From: Demequina sp.
GTDB lineage: Bacteria > Actinomycetota > Actinomycetes > Actinomycetales > Demequinaceae
Direction of reading: 5' to 3'
Length of the DNA stretch: 33,001 bases
NCBI RefSeq assembly: GCF_016278775.1
Contig: NZ_JADQBF010000088.1
Span: 1 to 33,001, forward strand
Each line of letters begins with the position of its first letter. The first letter of the stretch is position 1. The position numbers and the translations under genes were made by a program. The notes under the pieces are model-generated. The model saw nothing but the letters and a program-made list of their open reading frames with translations. It was not told the origin of the DNA and searched no databases. Below are positions 16,002 through 24,365 of this stretch, in pieces.

Positions 16002-17561
16002 CTAGTGGAAGAAGTGTCGAGTGCCAGTGTGGAACAAAGCGATGCCAGCAGCATCCGCCGCCTCAATGACCTCTCCGTCGCGGACGGAGCCGCCGGGCGA
16101 CACCACGGCGGTCACCCCTGCGTCGATGAGCACCTGCAAACCGTCAGCGAAAGGGAAGTAGGCGTCGGACGCGCCCACGGACCCAGCGGCGCGGTCGGCG
16201 CCCGCTCGCTCCACCGCGAGGCGGCAGGAGTCGACGCGGTTGACCTGACCCATGCCGATGCCTACGGCCGCTCCGTCCTTGGCCAGCAGAATCGCGTTCG
16301 ACTTGACGGCGCGGCACGCGCGCCACGCAAACTCCAGGTCGGCCAGCGTGGCCGCCGACACGGGAGCCCCGGCGACCTGCACCCACGTGACAGCGCTATC
16401 GCCGGGCGCATCGAGGGCATCTGACGCCTGGACGAGCAGCCCTCCAGAGATCCGCCGCGACTCGATGCCGGGGCGCGCGCGCTCCACCTCAAGGATGCGC
16501 AGGTTCTTCTTGGTCTTGAGTATCTCGACGGCTTCTGGCTCGAAGGCGGGAGCGACCACCACCTCAGTGAAGATCTCCGCGATCTGGCGCGCGGCCGCTG
16601 CCGTGAGGGTGGCGTTGGTCGCAACGACGCCTCCATAAGCCGAGACCGGGTCGGTCGCGTGTGCCTTGCGGTGAGCCTCCGCGACGTCGCCCGCGACCGC
16701 AATTCCGCACGGGTTCGCATGCTTCACGACCGCCACTGCGGTGCTGGCGTGGTCATACGCGGCACGCACCGCGGCGTCGGCGTCCACGTAGTTGTTGTAG
16801 CTCATGTCCTTGCCGTGGAGCTGGCGGGCATGCGCCAGGCCACCGGAGGACAAGGGGTCGCCGTATACGGCTGCCGCTTGGTGCGGGTTCTCCCCGTACC
16901 GCAAGGTGCCAACGCGCTCGTACGAGGCGGCCATCCAGGCGGGAAAGCCGGAGCCGTCGCCGTCAGGCGCCACCACATTGCTCATCCACGAGGCGACGTG
17001 AATGTCGTAGTCGGCCGTGTGCCTGAATGCCTTGGCCGCGAGCGTTCGGCGCTGTTCGAGGGTGAAGCCACCCTCGCGGACCGCATCGAGAGCGGCGTCA
17101 TACTCGGCAGGGTCGACTACCACGGCAACCGAGGGGTGGTTCTTGGCGGCCGCCCTCACCATCGAGGGGCCTCCAATGTCAATCTGTTCCACGATCTCGC
17201 CCTCTGGCGCCCCTGAGGCGACCGTCGCGGCGAAGGGGTAGAGGTTGACGATCACGAGGTCGAAGGGCTCGATACCGAGCTCCGCAAGTTGCGCGAGGTG
17301 AGACTCGAGGCGCCGGTCCGCGAGAATGCCCGCGTGAATGCGTGGGTGCAGCGTCTTGACACGCCCGTCGAGGCATTCGGGGAACTGCGTCACCTCCTCG
17401 ACGGCGGTGACGGAAACGCCAGCGTCTGCGATGCGCGCCGCCGTCGACCCAGTCGACACAATCTGCACGCCCGCCGCCGCGAGGCCCTTCGCCAATTCCT
17501 CGATTCCGGTCTTGTCGTACACGGACACCAAGGCGCGCCGTACCGGCTGCCGCTCACTCAT
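16002..17561 (-). CDS. purH: Bifunctional AICAR transformylase / IMP cyclohydrolase
   Basis: PurH catalyses the last two steps of IMP synthesis. The 519 residues match the family. The N-terminal cyclohydrolase (about 1-200) shows [14 protein letters not shown] and [15 protein letters not shown] (67-81, K69). The C-terminal transformylase shows LRYGENPHQ (220-228), the catalytic Lys-His in KHANPCG (280-286), [10 protein letters not shown] and a conserved RHFFH end. The frame is open to 17699, but [17 protein letters not shown] at 17561 is the natural start and overlaps the purN stop by 4 nt (ATGA). DUF3017 follows. Confidence 0.98.
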   Translation of the reverse strand: MSERQPVRRALVSVYDKTGIEELAKGLAAAGVQIVSTGSTAARIADAGVSVTAVEEVTQFPECLDGRVKTLHPRIHAGILADRRLESHLAQLAELGIEPFDLVIVNLYPFAATVASGAPEGEIVEQIDIGGPSMVRAAAKNHPSVAVVVDPAEYDAALDAVREGGFTLEQRRTLAAKAFRHTADYDIHVASWMSNVVAPDGDGSGFPAWMAASYERVGTLRYGENPHQAAAVYGDPLSSGGLAHARQLHGKDMSYNNYVDADAAVRAAYDHASTAVAVVKHANPCGIAVAGDVAEAHRKAHATDPVSAYGGVVATNATLTAAAARQIAEIFTEVVVAPAFEPEAVEILKTKKNLRILEVERARPGIESRRISGGLLVQASDALDAPGDSAVTWVQVAGAPVSAATLADLEFAWRACRAVKSNAILLAKDGAAVGIGMGQVNRVDSCRLAVERAGADRAAGSVGASDAYFPFADGLQVLIDAGVTAVVSPGGSVRDGEVIEAADAAGIALFHTGTRHFFH

Positions 17562-18196
17562 TTCTCGTCCCTTTCCCCGCGTTGCCCCAACGTGGTGACA
17601 CGACCGTTCACGCTCCAGCCGGCGCGCATCATCGTTCCGACCGTCGACACCACGAGTTCTCTCTCCACGTCCTTGATCCGCTCGTGCAGACTCTCGCACG
17701 AGTCATCGTCCCGCACCTCGACAGCCGACTGCGCCAGGATAGGCCCGGTATCGACACCCTCATCCACCAGCATGACAGTGCATCCTGTGACCTTCACGCC
17801 CGCCGCGAGCGCGTCCTCGACCGCCCTTGCGCCAGGGAATGCTGGCAAGAGTGCTGGGTGCGTGTTGACGATTCGGCCCGCATACGCAGCCAGCATGGGC
17901 TCGCCGAGAAGCTTCATGAAGCCCGCACAGACCACGAGGTCGGGATCGAACGCGCCGATGGTGCGTGCGAGCGCGCGATCCCAGGTGAGGCGATCGGGAA
18001 AGTCAGCCAAAGCCACGACAGCCGTGGGGATGCCCGCCTCGGCCGCGACTTTCAGCCCGCCAGCATCGGGCGTGTCAGACACCACTGCGGCGACGGTGGC
18101 GCCGAACGAGGCGTCGTGCGCGGCCTGCGCGAGGGCGGCCATAATGGAGCCCGCCCCCGAAATCAGCACCACAAGGCGCGCCGGCCGGTTTGTCAC
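17558..18196 (-). CDS. purN: Phosphoribosylglycinamide formyltransferase
   Basis: PurN transfers a formyl group from 10-formyl-THF to GAR in purine synthesis. The 212 residues include the phosphate loop [11 protein letters not shown] (12-22) and the catalytic triad N111, H113 ([13 protein letters not shown]) and D149 ([12 protein letters not shown]). The C-terminal 40 residues continue past the usual domain end. The start is GTG. It overlaps purH by 4 nt, so the pair is translationally coupled. A -10-like TAGGGT lies 6 nt upstream. The divergent small membrane-protein gene starts 49 nt away. Confidence 0.96.
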   Translation of the reverse strand: MTNRPARLVVLISGAGSIMAALAQAAHDASFGATVAAVVSDTPDAGGLKVAAEAGIPTAVVALADFPDRLTWDRALARTIGAFDPDLVVCAGFMKLLGEPMLAAYAGRIVNTHPALLPAFPGARAVEDALAAGVKVTGCTVMLVDEGVDTGPILAQSAVEVRDDDSCESLHERIKDVERELVVSTVGTMMRAGWSVNGRVTTLGQRGERDEK

Positions 18197-18202
18197 AGAC
18201 AG

Positions 18203-18208
18203 ACCCTA
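18203..18208 (-). promoter_or_regulatory. Probable -10 box of a leaderless purN-purH transcript
   Basis: On the minus strand TAGGGT fits TANNNT and is exactly 6 nt before the GTG start of purN. No Shine-Dalgarno sequence is present. The -35 region is weak (CCATCT at about 17 nt). The spacing matches the CAP gene promoter in this window. Confidence 0.5.
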
Positions 18209-18244
18209 TCGGCATGCTGGGAACGAGATGGAACGGACACCCGC

Positions 18245-18649
18245 GTGACAGAACAGAAGCAAGGTGCCTCCCCGCTGCCTGCCAGCCTGCGGCGCTACTC
18301 GCTGTGGCTGGTGCTGTGCCTGCTGTTGTCGTGGGTCGTGACGTCCATGCCGTTCCCGTACCGCTTCGCCGTGTTGCCACTAGGGGTTGCGTGCGGCATT
18401 CTCGTGACGCTCGCGCTCGTGGCGACCATGGGAGTCCCACGCGTGGCCATGTTGCGGGTGTTGCTGTCGATGGGTGGAGTCTTCTCCATCATGCTGTCCG
18501 TCGCCGGTGTCGCATGGATCGTGTTTGCGCAAGAGTCCGCCGAGTTCGACCGATGCCTGCGCTCGGCCCTCACGTATCAGGGCGAGATTCAGTGCGAACA
18601 GGAGTATCGCGACGCGCTGGAGGAGAACTACGGGGTGAAGTTGCCGTAG
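18245..18649 (+). CDS. Small conserved-looking membrane protein of unknown function
   Basis: The likely product starts at GTG 18245 and has 134 residues. The N-terminal 17 residues are polar and basic (LRR). Three membrane helices follow (about 18-35, 41-62, 69-95). The last 40 residues are acidic and soluble with two cysteines, C104 and C117, spaced CX12C. The frame extends further upstream only by running antisense to purN. The hydrophobic pattern ends cleanly in an acidic tail, which supports real coding. Its 3' end overlaps the 3' end of perM by 80 nt in convergent orientation. I recall similar proteins beside purN in other actinobacteria but cannot name a family. Confidence 0.68.
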   Translation: MTEQKQGASPLPASLRRYSLWLVLCLLLSWVVTSMPFPYRFAVLPLGVACGILVTLALVATMGVPRVAMLRVLLSMGGVFSIMLSVAGVAWIVFAQESAEFDRCLRSALTYQGEIQCEQEYRDALEENYGVKLP

Positions 18650-19841
18650 CGGAGGCCTTCCCCCGCGGCGCGACGACGCGCAGGAACACCCACGCCACCA
18701 CCGCGCCTAGCGCCAGTTCGGCGGCGATCAACACGGCGGCCACTACCGGTTGTGGCCCCACAGCGGCCAACGAGTCGGGGCCCATGGCGCCCCGCGCAAG
18801 GGCCGATGCGGCGCCGATCGCCGCGGCGACCAGCCCCACGCCGATGCCGATCGCGCCGAGCGCCATCCACCCAGAACCGATCCTCGAACGAAGGGCGATC
18901 ACGACGGCGGCTCCGAGCACCACGACCACGACAGGGCTCCACGCGACGCCACCGCCAGACGCAGACGGAAGCGACCACATCAGCGGCACGGCAGGCATCG
19001 TGTCTGGCAAAGGCTGCGCGGAAGAGACCAGCACACCCCCGAGCGCAAAGCCCGCGCCGCTGAGCCACGACACCACCCACACGACGAGCGTGGGGGCGTA
19101 GGCCGTTTCGAGGAACGCGAGCGCCACTCCCCCAGCGGTGTCGACGCCCAGCCCTGTGGCTGCGTCCGCGATCTGGTGGCGTGAGGAGACGGTCGACACG
19201 ATGAGCACGAGCGACGCCGCCACCACCACGCTTGAAGTCATGGCTGCGCCCATCCGCACTCCCCCGCGGACCGATGCGGGAATGCGGTGCAGCCACGCCA
19301 TCGTCGCGCCGCGTTGGCGCATGAGTCCCCACCCCACAGCAGGGATGGCCAGCAGGGCGGCCCACGCCACGGCCCCCAGCATGCGGGCGCTCGTGTCCTC
19401 CGCGCCCGACCACGCGAGCGTCGTCGTCACGCCCACCGTGGCGGCGAAGGCGGCCACCGTTGCGAAGCCAGCGACCCACGTGGCAGCAGCGAATCGCCGA
19501 GCCAATTGGGAGAGCATGATCGCCGCCAGCGCTGGAATCCCCAGCGGCACCAACGTGATGGGAACGCCCTCAACAGCCCACGGCACCCCGAATCCCACGA
19601 GCCACATGCGTGTGGCCGCTCCGCTCGATTCACTCCACGACACGTTCGCGTCGCTTGCGGCCGCAGCCGCCACCCACACGGGGATCAGCACCAGCGCGAG
19701 AGAGAACAGCGCTGCCTGCACCCCCGCGAGGGCGCCGCCAACCCAGCCAGGCGCCGCCGCGCGCACGCGCGCCACTGACTCGGTCACAGCGTGAGCAGTA
19801 GCGCTCGTGGCACGAGACAGCGGCGTGGCCTGGGTGGTCAT
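18570..19841 (-). CDS. perM: PerM / DUF6350 multi-pass membrane protein
   Basis: The 423-residue protein has about eight to ten membrane helices, a polar N-terminus and a basic, Pro/Ser-rich C-terminal tail (SPRSSPPARRDTPVRTE). Its size, topology and place between sucD and purN match the DUF6350/PerM family. In M. tuberculosis PerM (Rv0955) supports cell division and persistence, with a reported link to the divisome protein FtsB. The segment SGAGFALGGVLVSS resembles the conserved re-entrant motif of the family. The ATG at 19841 has no strong ribosome binding site. The C-terminal tail lies on DNA that also encodes the end of the convergent membrane protein. Confidence 0.75.
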   Translation of the reverse strand: MTTQATPLSRATSATAHAVTESVARVRAAAPGWVGGALAGVQAALFSLALVLIPVWVAAAAASDANVSWSESSGAATRMWLVGFGVPWAVEGVPITLVPLGIPALAAIMLSQLARRFAAATWVAGFATVAAFAATVGVTTTLAWSGAEDTSARMLGAVAWAALLAIPAVGWGLMRQRGATMAWLHRIPASVRGGVRMGAAMTSSVVVAASLVLIVSTVSSRHQIADAATGLGVDTAGGVALAFLETAYAPTLVVWVVSWLSGAGFALGGVLVSSAQPLPDTMPAVPLMWSLPSASGGGVAWSPVVVVVLGAAVVIALRSRIGSGWMALGAIGIGVGLVAAAIGAASALARGAMGPDSLAAVGPQPVVAAVLIAAELALGAVVAWVFLRVVAPRGKASATATSPRSSPPARRDTPVRTESRPDT

Positions 19842-19905
19842 AACGCCATGGTTACCCGGCGCCTGCCCTGGGGCCGGGATCGGCGCGCGTTAGCCTCTGC
19901 TTGGA

Positions 19906-20796
19906 TTACGAGCGGAGGACGTCCCGCATGAGTTGTGCGGTCTCGGAGGGGGTCTTTCCCACCTTGACGCCTGCGGCCTCGAGGGCCTCCTTCTTCGCCT
20001 GCGCCGTTCCGGCGGAGCCGGACACGATCGCCCCGGCGTGACCCATCGTCTTGCCCTCTGGCGCCTCGAAGCCAGCCACATAGCCCACCACTGGCTTCGT
20101 GACGTGGCTTGCGATGTACGCGGCGGCGCGTTCCTCTGCGTCGCCCCCGATCTCGCCGATCATGACGATACCGGCCGTGTCGGGGTCGTTCTGGAACGCC
20201 TCGAGGCAGTCGATGTGGGTGGTGCCGACGACCGGGTCGCCACCGATGCCGACTGCCGTGGAGAAGCCGACGTCGCGAAGTTCGAAGAGCATCTGGTAGG
20301 TGAGCGTGCCCGACTTTGATACGAGCCCGATCTTGCCGGGGCCAGTAATGGTGGCAGGGGTGATGCCCACGTTGGACTGGCCAGGGGTGATGAGGCCCGG
20401 GCAGTTGGGGCCTATGAGGCGGGTGCCCTTGGAGCGCGCATAGGTGAAGAACTCTGCGGTGTCCTTGACGGGAACGCCCTCGGTGATGATGACGGCGAGC
20501 GGCATTCCAGCGTCGACCGCCTCCATGACGGCGGACTTGGTGAACGGCGGCGGTACGAAGAGCACGGAGACATCGGCGCCCGTGGCCGACATGGCCTCGG
20601 CGACGGTGCCGAACACCGGGATGGAGCGAGCCTGGCCATCGATGTCGAAGTCGACACTGGTGCCAGCCTTGCGCGGGTTGACCCCGCCCACAATCTGGGT
20701 GCCGGAGGCGAGCATGCGCGCGGTGTGCTTCATGCCCTCAGAGCCAGTCATGCCCTGGACGATGACCTTGGATTGTGCGGTGAGGAAGATGGCCAC
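19906..20796 (-). CDS. sucD: Succinyl-CoA ligase (ADP-forming) alpha subunit
   Basis: This subunit binds CoA and carries the phosphorylated histidine in the reaction succinyl-CoA + ADP + Pi = succinate + CoA + ATP. The 296 residues match the family. Visible are [12 protein letters not shown] (14-25), GGVNPRKAG (37-45), [11 protein letters not shown] (129-139), SKSGTLTYQ (160-168) and the active H253 in GHAGAIVSG. The GTG start has AAGGAG 5 nt upstream and lies 9 nt after the sucC stop, so the subunits are co-translated in a fixed ratio. Confidence 0.98.
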   Translation of the reverse strand: MAIFLTAQSKVIVQGMTGSEGMKHTARMLASGTQIVGGVNPRKAGTSVDFDIDGQARSIPVFGTVAEAMSATGADVSVLFVPPPFTKSAVMEAVDAGMPLAVIITEGVPVKDTAEFFTYARSKGTRLIGPNCPGLITPGQSNVGITPATITGPGKIGLVSKSGTLTYQMLFELRDVGFSTAVGIGGDPVVGTTHIDCLEAFQNDPDTAGIVMIGEIGGDAEERAAAYIASHVTKPVVGYVAGFEAPEGKTMGHAGAIVSGSAGTAQAKKEALEAAGVKVGKTPSETAQLMRDVLRS

Positions 20797-20805
20797 GATG
20801 TCTCC

Positions 20806-21972
20806 TTAGGCGGCGGCCAGCTCGGCGGCCTTGGCCGCTGCGCCGTCCATGGTCTCGACGATGGTCACGAGCGGGTGGTTGGCGGCCGCCAGAATCGCAC
20901 GGCCCTCCTCAACGGAGTTGCCATCAAGGCGGACGACGAGCGGCTTGGTCGCAGCGGCGCCCAGCGTCTCGAGTGCTCCGACGATGCCGTTCGCCACCTC
21001 GATGCACGAGGTGATGCCACCAAACACATTGACGAACACGGATCTCACTTGGGAGTCGTTCAGAATGACGTCGAGGCCGTTGGCCATGACCTCCGCAGAC
21101 GCGCCTCCCCCGATGTCGAGGAAGTTGGCGGGCTTGACGCCGCCGAAGGACTCGCCCGCGTAGGCGACCACGTCCAGCGTGGACATGACCAGCCCTGCAC
21201 CGTTGCCGATGATGCCGACGGCACCGTCAAGCTTCACGTAGTTGAGGCCCAGCGCCTTGGCTTTGGCCTCTAGCGGGTCGGCGGCGTCCTTGTCTTCGAG
21301 AGCCTCGTGGTCGTCGTGCCGGAATCCGGCGTTCTCATCAAGGGTGACCTTGCCGTCCAGCGCGATGATCTCGCCGCTGTCCGTCAGCACCAGCGGGTTG
21401 ACCTCCACGAGCGTGGCGTCCTCATCGCGATAGACGGTCCACAACTTCTCGATCACGTCCGCGACGGGACCCGCGAGGTCGGCAGGAAAGCCCGCGGTCG
21501 CGACGATCTCGGCCGCCTTGGCGGCGTCCACCCCCACGAGCGGATCGATGGCGACTTTGGCGAGCGCCTCCGGACGTTCAACGGCAAGCACCTCGATCTC
21601 CACGCCGCCCTCGACGGAGCACATGGCGAGGTACTGCCGTTCTGAGCGGTCAAGCAGCACGGAGAAGTAGAACTCCTGCGCGATCTTGGCACCGGCAGCG
21701 ATCATCACCTTGTGCACCGTGTGGCCCTTGATGTCCATGCCCAGAATCTGCGCGGCCGCCGCCTCAGCGTCGGCCGGGTTGTGCACCACCTTCACTCCGC
21801 CAGCCTTACCGCGCCCGCCAGTCTTCACCTGGGCCTTGACGACGACGGTGCCACCTCCCAAGCTTTCGGCGGCCGCTTTGGCCTGGGCGGGAGTGGAAGC
21901 GACGATGCCGGGGAGCACGGGCACACCGTGCTTCTCAAACATGTCGCGCGCTTGGTATTCGAAGAGGTCCAT
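20806..21972 (-). CDS. sucC: Succinyl-CoA ligase (ADP-forming) beta subunit
   Basis: The beta subunit holds the ATP-grasp nucleotide site and the succinate site. The 388 residues match the family. Visible are the N-terminus [19 protein letters not shown], the ATP-grasp lysines in [16 protein letters not shown] (45-60), [19 protein letters not shown] and the C-terminal NVFGGITSC loop. AAGGAA precedes the ATG at about 5 nt. It is the first gene of the sucC-sucD pair. The upstream 104 nt hold its promoter, where TAGGCT on the minus strand is a weak -10 candidate. Confidence 0.98.
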   Translation of the reverse strand: MDLFEYQARDMFEKHGVPVLPGIVASTPAQAKAAAESLGGGTVVVKAQVKTGGRGKAGGVKVVHNPADAEAAAAQILGMDIKGHTVHKVMIAAGAKIAQEFYFSVLLDRSERQYLAMCSVEGGVEIEVLAVERPEALAKVAIDPLVGVDAAKAAEIVATAGFPADLAGPVADVIEKLWTVYRDEDATLVEVNPLVLTDSGEIIALDGKVTLDENAGFRHDDHEALEDKDAADPLEAKAKALGLNYVKLDGAVGIIGNGAGLVMSTLDVVAYAGESFGGVKPANFLDIGGGASAEVMANGLDVILNDSQVRSVFVNVFGGITSCIEVANGIVGALETLGAAATKPLVVRLDGNSVEEGRAILAAANHPLVTIVETMDGAAAKAAELAAA

Positions 21973-22076
21973 CGGATTCCTTGACGCTTGGGGCGCGGGT
22001 CTCGCAGCCTTGAGGGGGACGATGTACCCAGCCTAGCCTCGTCGAGGACGGTGCCCGTTCGGCCCGTGAGCAGGCC

Positions 22077-22742
22077 TCACGCCTGGTGCGGATCGCTCTC
22101 TTCTGCCGCTCCCGGTGTCACGAAGCCAGACTCGTAGGCGGCGATGACCGCCTGCGTGCGGTCGCGCACCCCCACCTTCATGAGAATCGACGCCACGTGC
22201 GACTTGACGGTCTCGACGGAGACGAAGAGATCGGTCGCGATCTCGCCGTTCGACAGTCCGCGTGCCAACAGCCGAAGCACGTCGCCCTCGCGCTCGGTGA
22301 GGTCTGGCATACCCGCCGCGCTCGCGGGTGCGGCGAAGCGCTCAATGACGCGCCTCGTCGACGCCGGGAAGAGCATCGACTCGCCGGACGCGACCACCCT
22401 CACAGCTTCGATCAGTTCAGCTGGCGGGACTCGCTTGAGCACAAAGCCTGAGGCGCCTGCACGCATCGCCTCGAACACGTACTCGTCAACCTCGAAGGTG
22501 GTCAGGACGATCACCTTGGCGCCGGATTCCCCCGCCGTGATCGCCCTGGTGGCCTCGAGGCCATCCATGTGCGGCATGCGAATGTCCATCAACACAAGAT
22601 CGGGGCGATGCGCGTTCACAGCGGCGAGCGCTTCTCTGCCATCGCCTGCCTCTGCCACCACGTCCCAGCCAGGCTCGGATCCCACGATGGCCTTCAGCCC
22701 CATCCGCACCAAGGGGTCGTCGTCAACGATGGCGATTCTCAC
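22077..22742 (-). CDS. LuxR/NarL-family response regulator
   Basis: The 221-residue regulator has a receiver domain (1-120) with acidic pocket D7-D9, phosphorylation site D53 (LVLMDIRMPHMDG), T81/T82 and K104, and a C-terminal LuxR helix-turn-helix (LTEREGDVLRLLARGLSNGEIA, then VSVETVKSHVASILMKVG). It overlaps the upstream kinase stop by 4 nt (ATGA), so the two are a pair. Likely targets are its own operon and the divergent MMPL transporter gene; this is inferred from context. Confidence 0.94.
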   Translation of the reverse strand: MRIAIVDDDPLVRMGLKAIVGSEPGWDVVAEAGDGREALAAVNAHRPDLVLMDIRMPHMDGLEATRAITAGESGAKVIVLTTFEVDEYVFEAMRAGASGFVLKRVPPAELIEAVRVVASGESMLFPASTRRVIERFAAPASAAGMPDLTEREGDVLRLLARGLSNGEIATDLFVSVETVKSHVASILMKVGVRDRTQAVIAAYESGFVTPGAAEESDPHQA

Positions 22743-24124
22743 GCGGATACCTTCTCACGCAGCGCCGCCCAAGGCGAGGATTCTTCGCCCACCTTTTCCG
22801 AAAGTGCGGCTTCGAGAGGCAGCAAGGCGCGCACCGCGAACCCGCCGTTCTCTGGCCCGGCAGACGATCTCCCACCCAGCAATGTGACACGGTCACGGAT
22901 TCCAGAGAGGCCACGTCCTCCCCCTCCATGGGGCAGGTGTACCCCCACCTCGGTGGACTTGCCATTGACCACCTCGATCCCCAAAGCGTCGGCGTCGCGC
23001 GCAATCCGCACGGTCACAGGCGCCCCAGGCGCGTGCCTCGCAGCGTTGGTGAGCGCCTCGCGCACCACGTTGAATGCCGCTCTTCCCACGGCCGCTGGCG
23101 CCTGCGGGTACTCGGCCTCATAGGACACGTCGATGCCTGCGGTTCGCGACTCTGCGATGAGGCGGGCGATGTCAGCGATGCCAGGCAGTGGGGCACGGGC
23201 CTCTGGCTGATCGCCTCGAATGGCCGAGATGATGCGGTCGAGCTCGCCCATCGCCGCGCGACCACGTTCCTCGATGTTCCTGAGCGCTTGGCGCGCGAAC
23301 TCCGGGTCGGTGTCAAAGACGTGTGCTCCCGCCCCTGCCTGAACGATGTTCATGGTGATCATGTGGCCGATCGAGTCGTGCAGCTCCTGGTCAATGCGTA
23401 CTTGCTCCTCGGCAAGTTCTGCTCGCTCGGTGGCTGCCTTGACATCCTCGCTCGGGCTCGCACCGAGTGCCCAACGACCGAACGATGCGTGCAGCAGCGC
23501 CAGTGCTCGAACAGGCCACGCGAAAGCGGGCAGGAGCAGCAGGATCACCGGGGCACCCACCAGAGTCCAGAACGACACGAGGTCACTCACCCGGTCTCCT
23601 GCTCCTGAGCCATACCAGTCTGCCCAGTCCAGCCTGTACACCGCGGCCTGAACGATGCCTCCCACCACGGAGACGGGCAGGACGACGGCGAGCAGTGCGA
23701 ACGAGAAGCCAACGGGCCCAAGTCCGAGCCTCACAACGGACCACAAGGCGACTCGCCAGGCGTGGGCGTCGAGAAGCACATCGCGGCTCCATCGTCCAAG
23801 CGCCGCCCACACGCCGCCCGATGCCTCCGAGCGGGCGCCATCGCCCCCCGTGGAACGGCGCCGAGGGGGCGGCGGAATCCTGGCATCGATCATCGCGTTT
23901 GCGAGCGCGCGCTCGGACGCGCCGATCCACCTCATCGACACGTGTGTGAACATCAACAGCGGAATGCCTGCCCACACGATGACGAGTGACACGCCAGTGG
24001 AGTACATCGTGATCGCGTACGTGCCCCACAAGATGCCGAGCGGCAACCCCAACAGCAGGTAGCCGGCCTCACGCCAGAAGCGGGCCTGGAACAGGATGGA
24101 CGCGTACGAGTTCTTCTCGGTCAT
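22739..24124 (-). CDS. Membrane sensor histidine kinase, HisKA_3 type with sensor domain
   Basis: The 461-residue kinase has an N-terminal membrane sensor region of the actinobacterial 'Sensor' family (helices at about 20-62 and 125-215), a dimerisation helix with phosphorylated H249 (IDQELHDSIGHMI), and an ATPase domain with N-box NVVREALTNAARHA and G-box GGGGRGLSGIRDR. No extracellular ligand domain is visible, so it may sense membrane state. The frame runs to 24160, but the ATG at 24124 has GATGAAG upstream and gives the usual N-terminus; the start is not certain. It is divergent from the MMPL gene. Confidence 0.92.
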   Translation of the reverse strand: MTEKNSYASILFQARFWREAGYLLLGLPLGILWGTYAITMYSTGVSLVIVWAGIPLLMFTHVSMRWIGASERALANAMIDARIPPPPRRRSTGGDGARSEASGGVWAALGRWSRDVLLDAHAWRVALWSVVRLGLGPVGFSFALLAVVLPVSVVGGIVQAAVYRLDWADWYGSGAGDRVSDLVSFWTLVGAPVILLLLPAFAWPVRALALLHASFGRWALGASPSEDVKAATERAELAEEQVRIDQELHDSIGHMITMNIVQAGAGAHVFDTDPEFARQALRNIEERGRAAMGELDRIISAIRGDQPEARAPLPGIADIARLIAESRTAGIDVSYEAEYPQAPAAVGRAAFNVVREALTNAARHAPGAPVTVRIARDADALGIEVVNGKSTEVGVHLPHGGGGRGLSGIRDRVTLLGGRSSAGPENGGFAVRALLPLEAALSEKVGEESSPWAALREKVSA

Positions 24125-24192
24125 GGCTTCATCGTGCCCGCCGCAAGCGCCGCGCACCACACCCGCGAGCCGGAAATGCCCTTCCCCCGGCC

Positions 24193-24214
24193 GAGTGACC
24201 GCCGCAGGTCACTC
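24193..24214. promoter_or_regulatory. Perfect 8+6+8 palindrome in the kinase / MMPL control region
   Basis: GAGTGACC (24193-24200) and GGTCACTC (24207-24214) are exact reverse complements around GCCGCA. It lies 69 nt from the kinase start and about 150 nt from the MMPL start. The symmetry and size suit a dimeric regulator, most simply the adjacent LuxR-type response regulator. It could also fold as an mRNA hairpin in the kinase leader. Confidence 0.5.
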
Positions 24215-24258
24215 CCCCGCGAGCGCCAGAGGCAAACCCCCCGGAAGCGCCTCAAGAA

Positions 24259-24303
24259 CCCCTCTGTAGCGGGCTGACCGGAACCAGCGCCCCTCCGTAG
24301 CGT
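24259..24303 (+). promoter_or_regulatory. MMPL promoter with a 13-bp direct repeat spaced 31 nt
   Basis: CCCCTCTGTAGCG (24259-24271) and CCCCTCCGTAGCG (24290-24302) differ at one base and start 31 nt apart, about three helical turns. The second copy contains a possible -10 (TAGCGT, 24298-24303), with CTGACC (24274-24279) as -35 at 18 nt. The arrangement suggests an activator binding the same DNA face beside RNA polymerase. Confidence 0.45.
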
Positions 24304-24365
24304 CCTTTCTGACACTCACGACGGCTTGCAGGTGGTCGTCACACATCTCAAGGAGAAGACCGATC

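Noticed and set aside
24193-24214. Palindrome read as a CRP site
   Set aside because: The AGTGA and TCACT elements are 10 nt apart rather than the 6 nt required, so it does not fit the CRP consensus.
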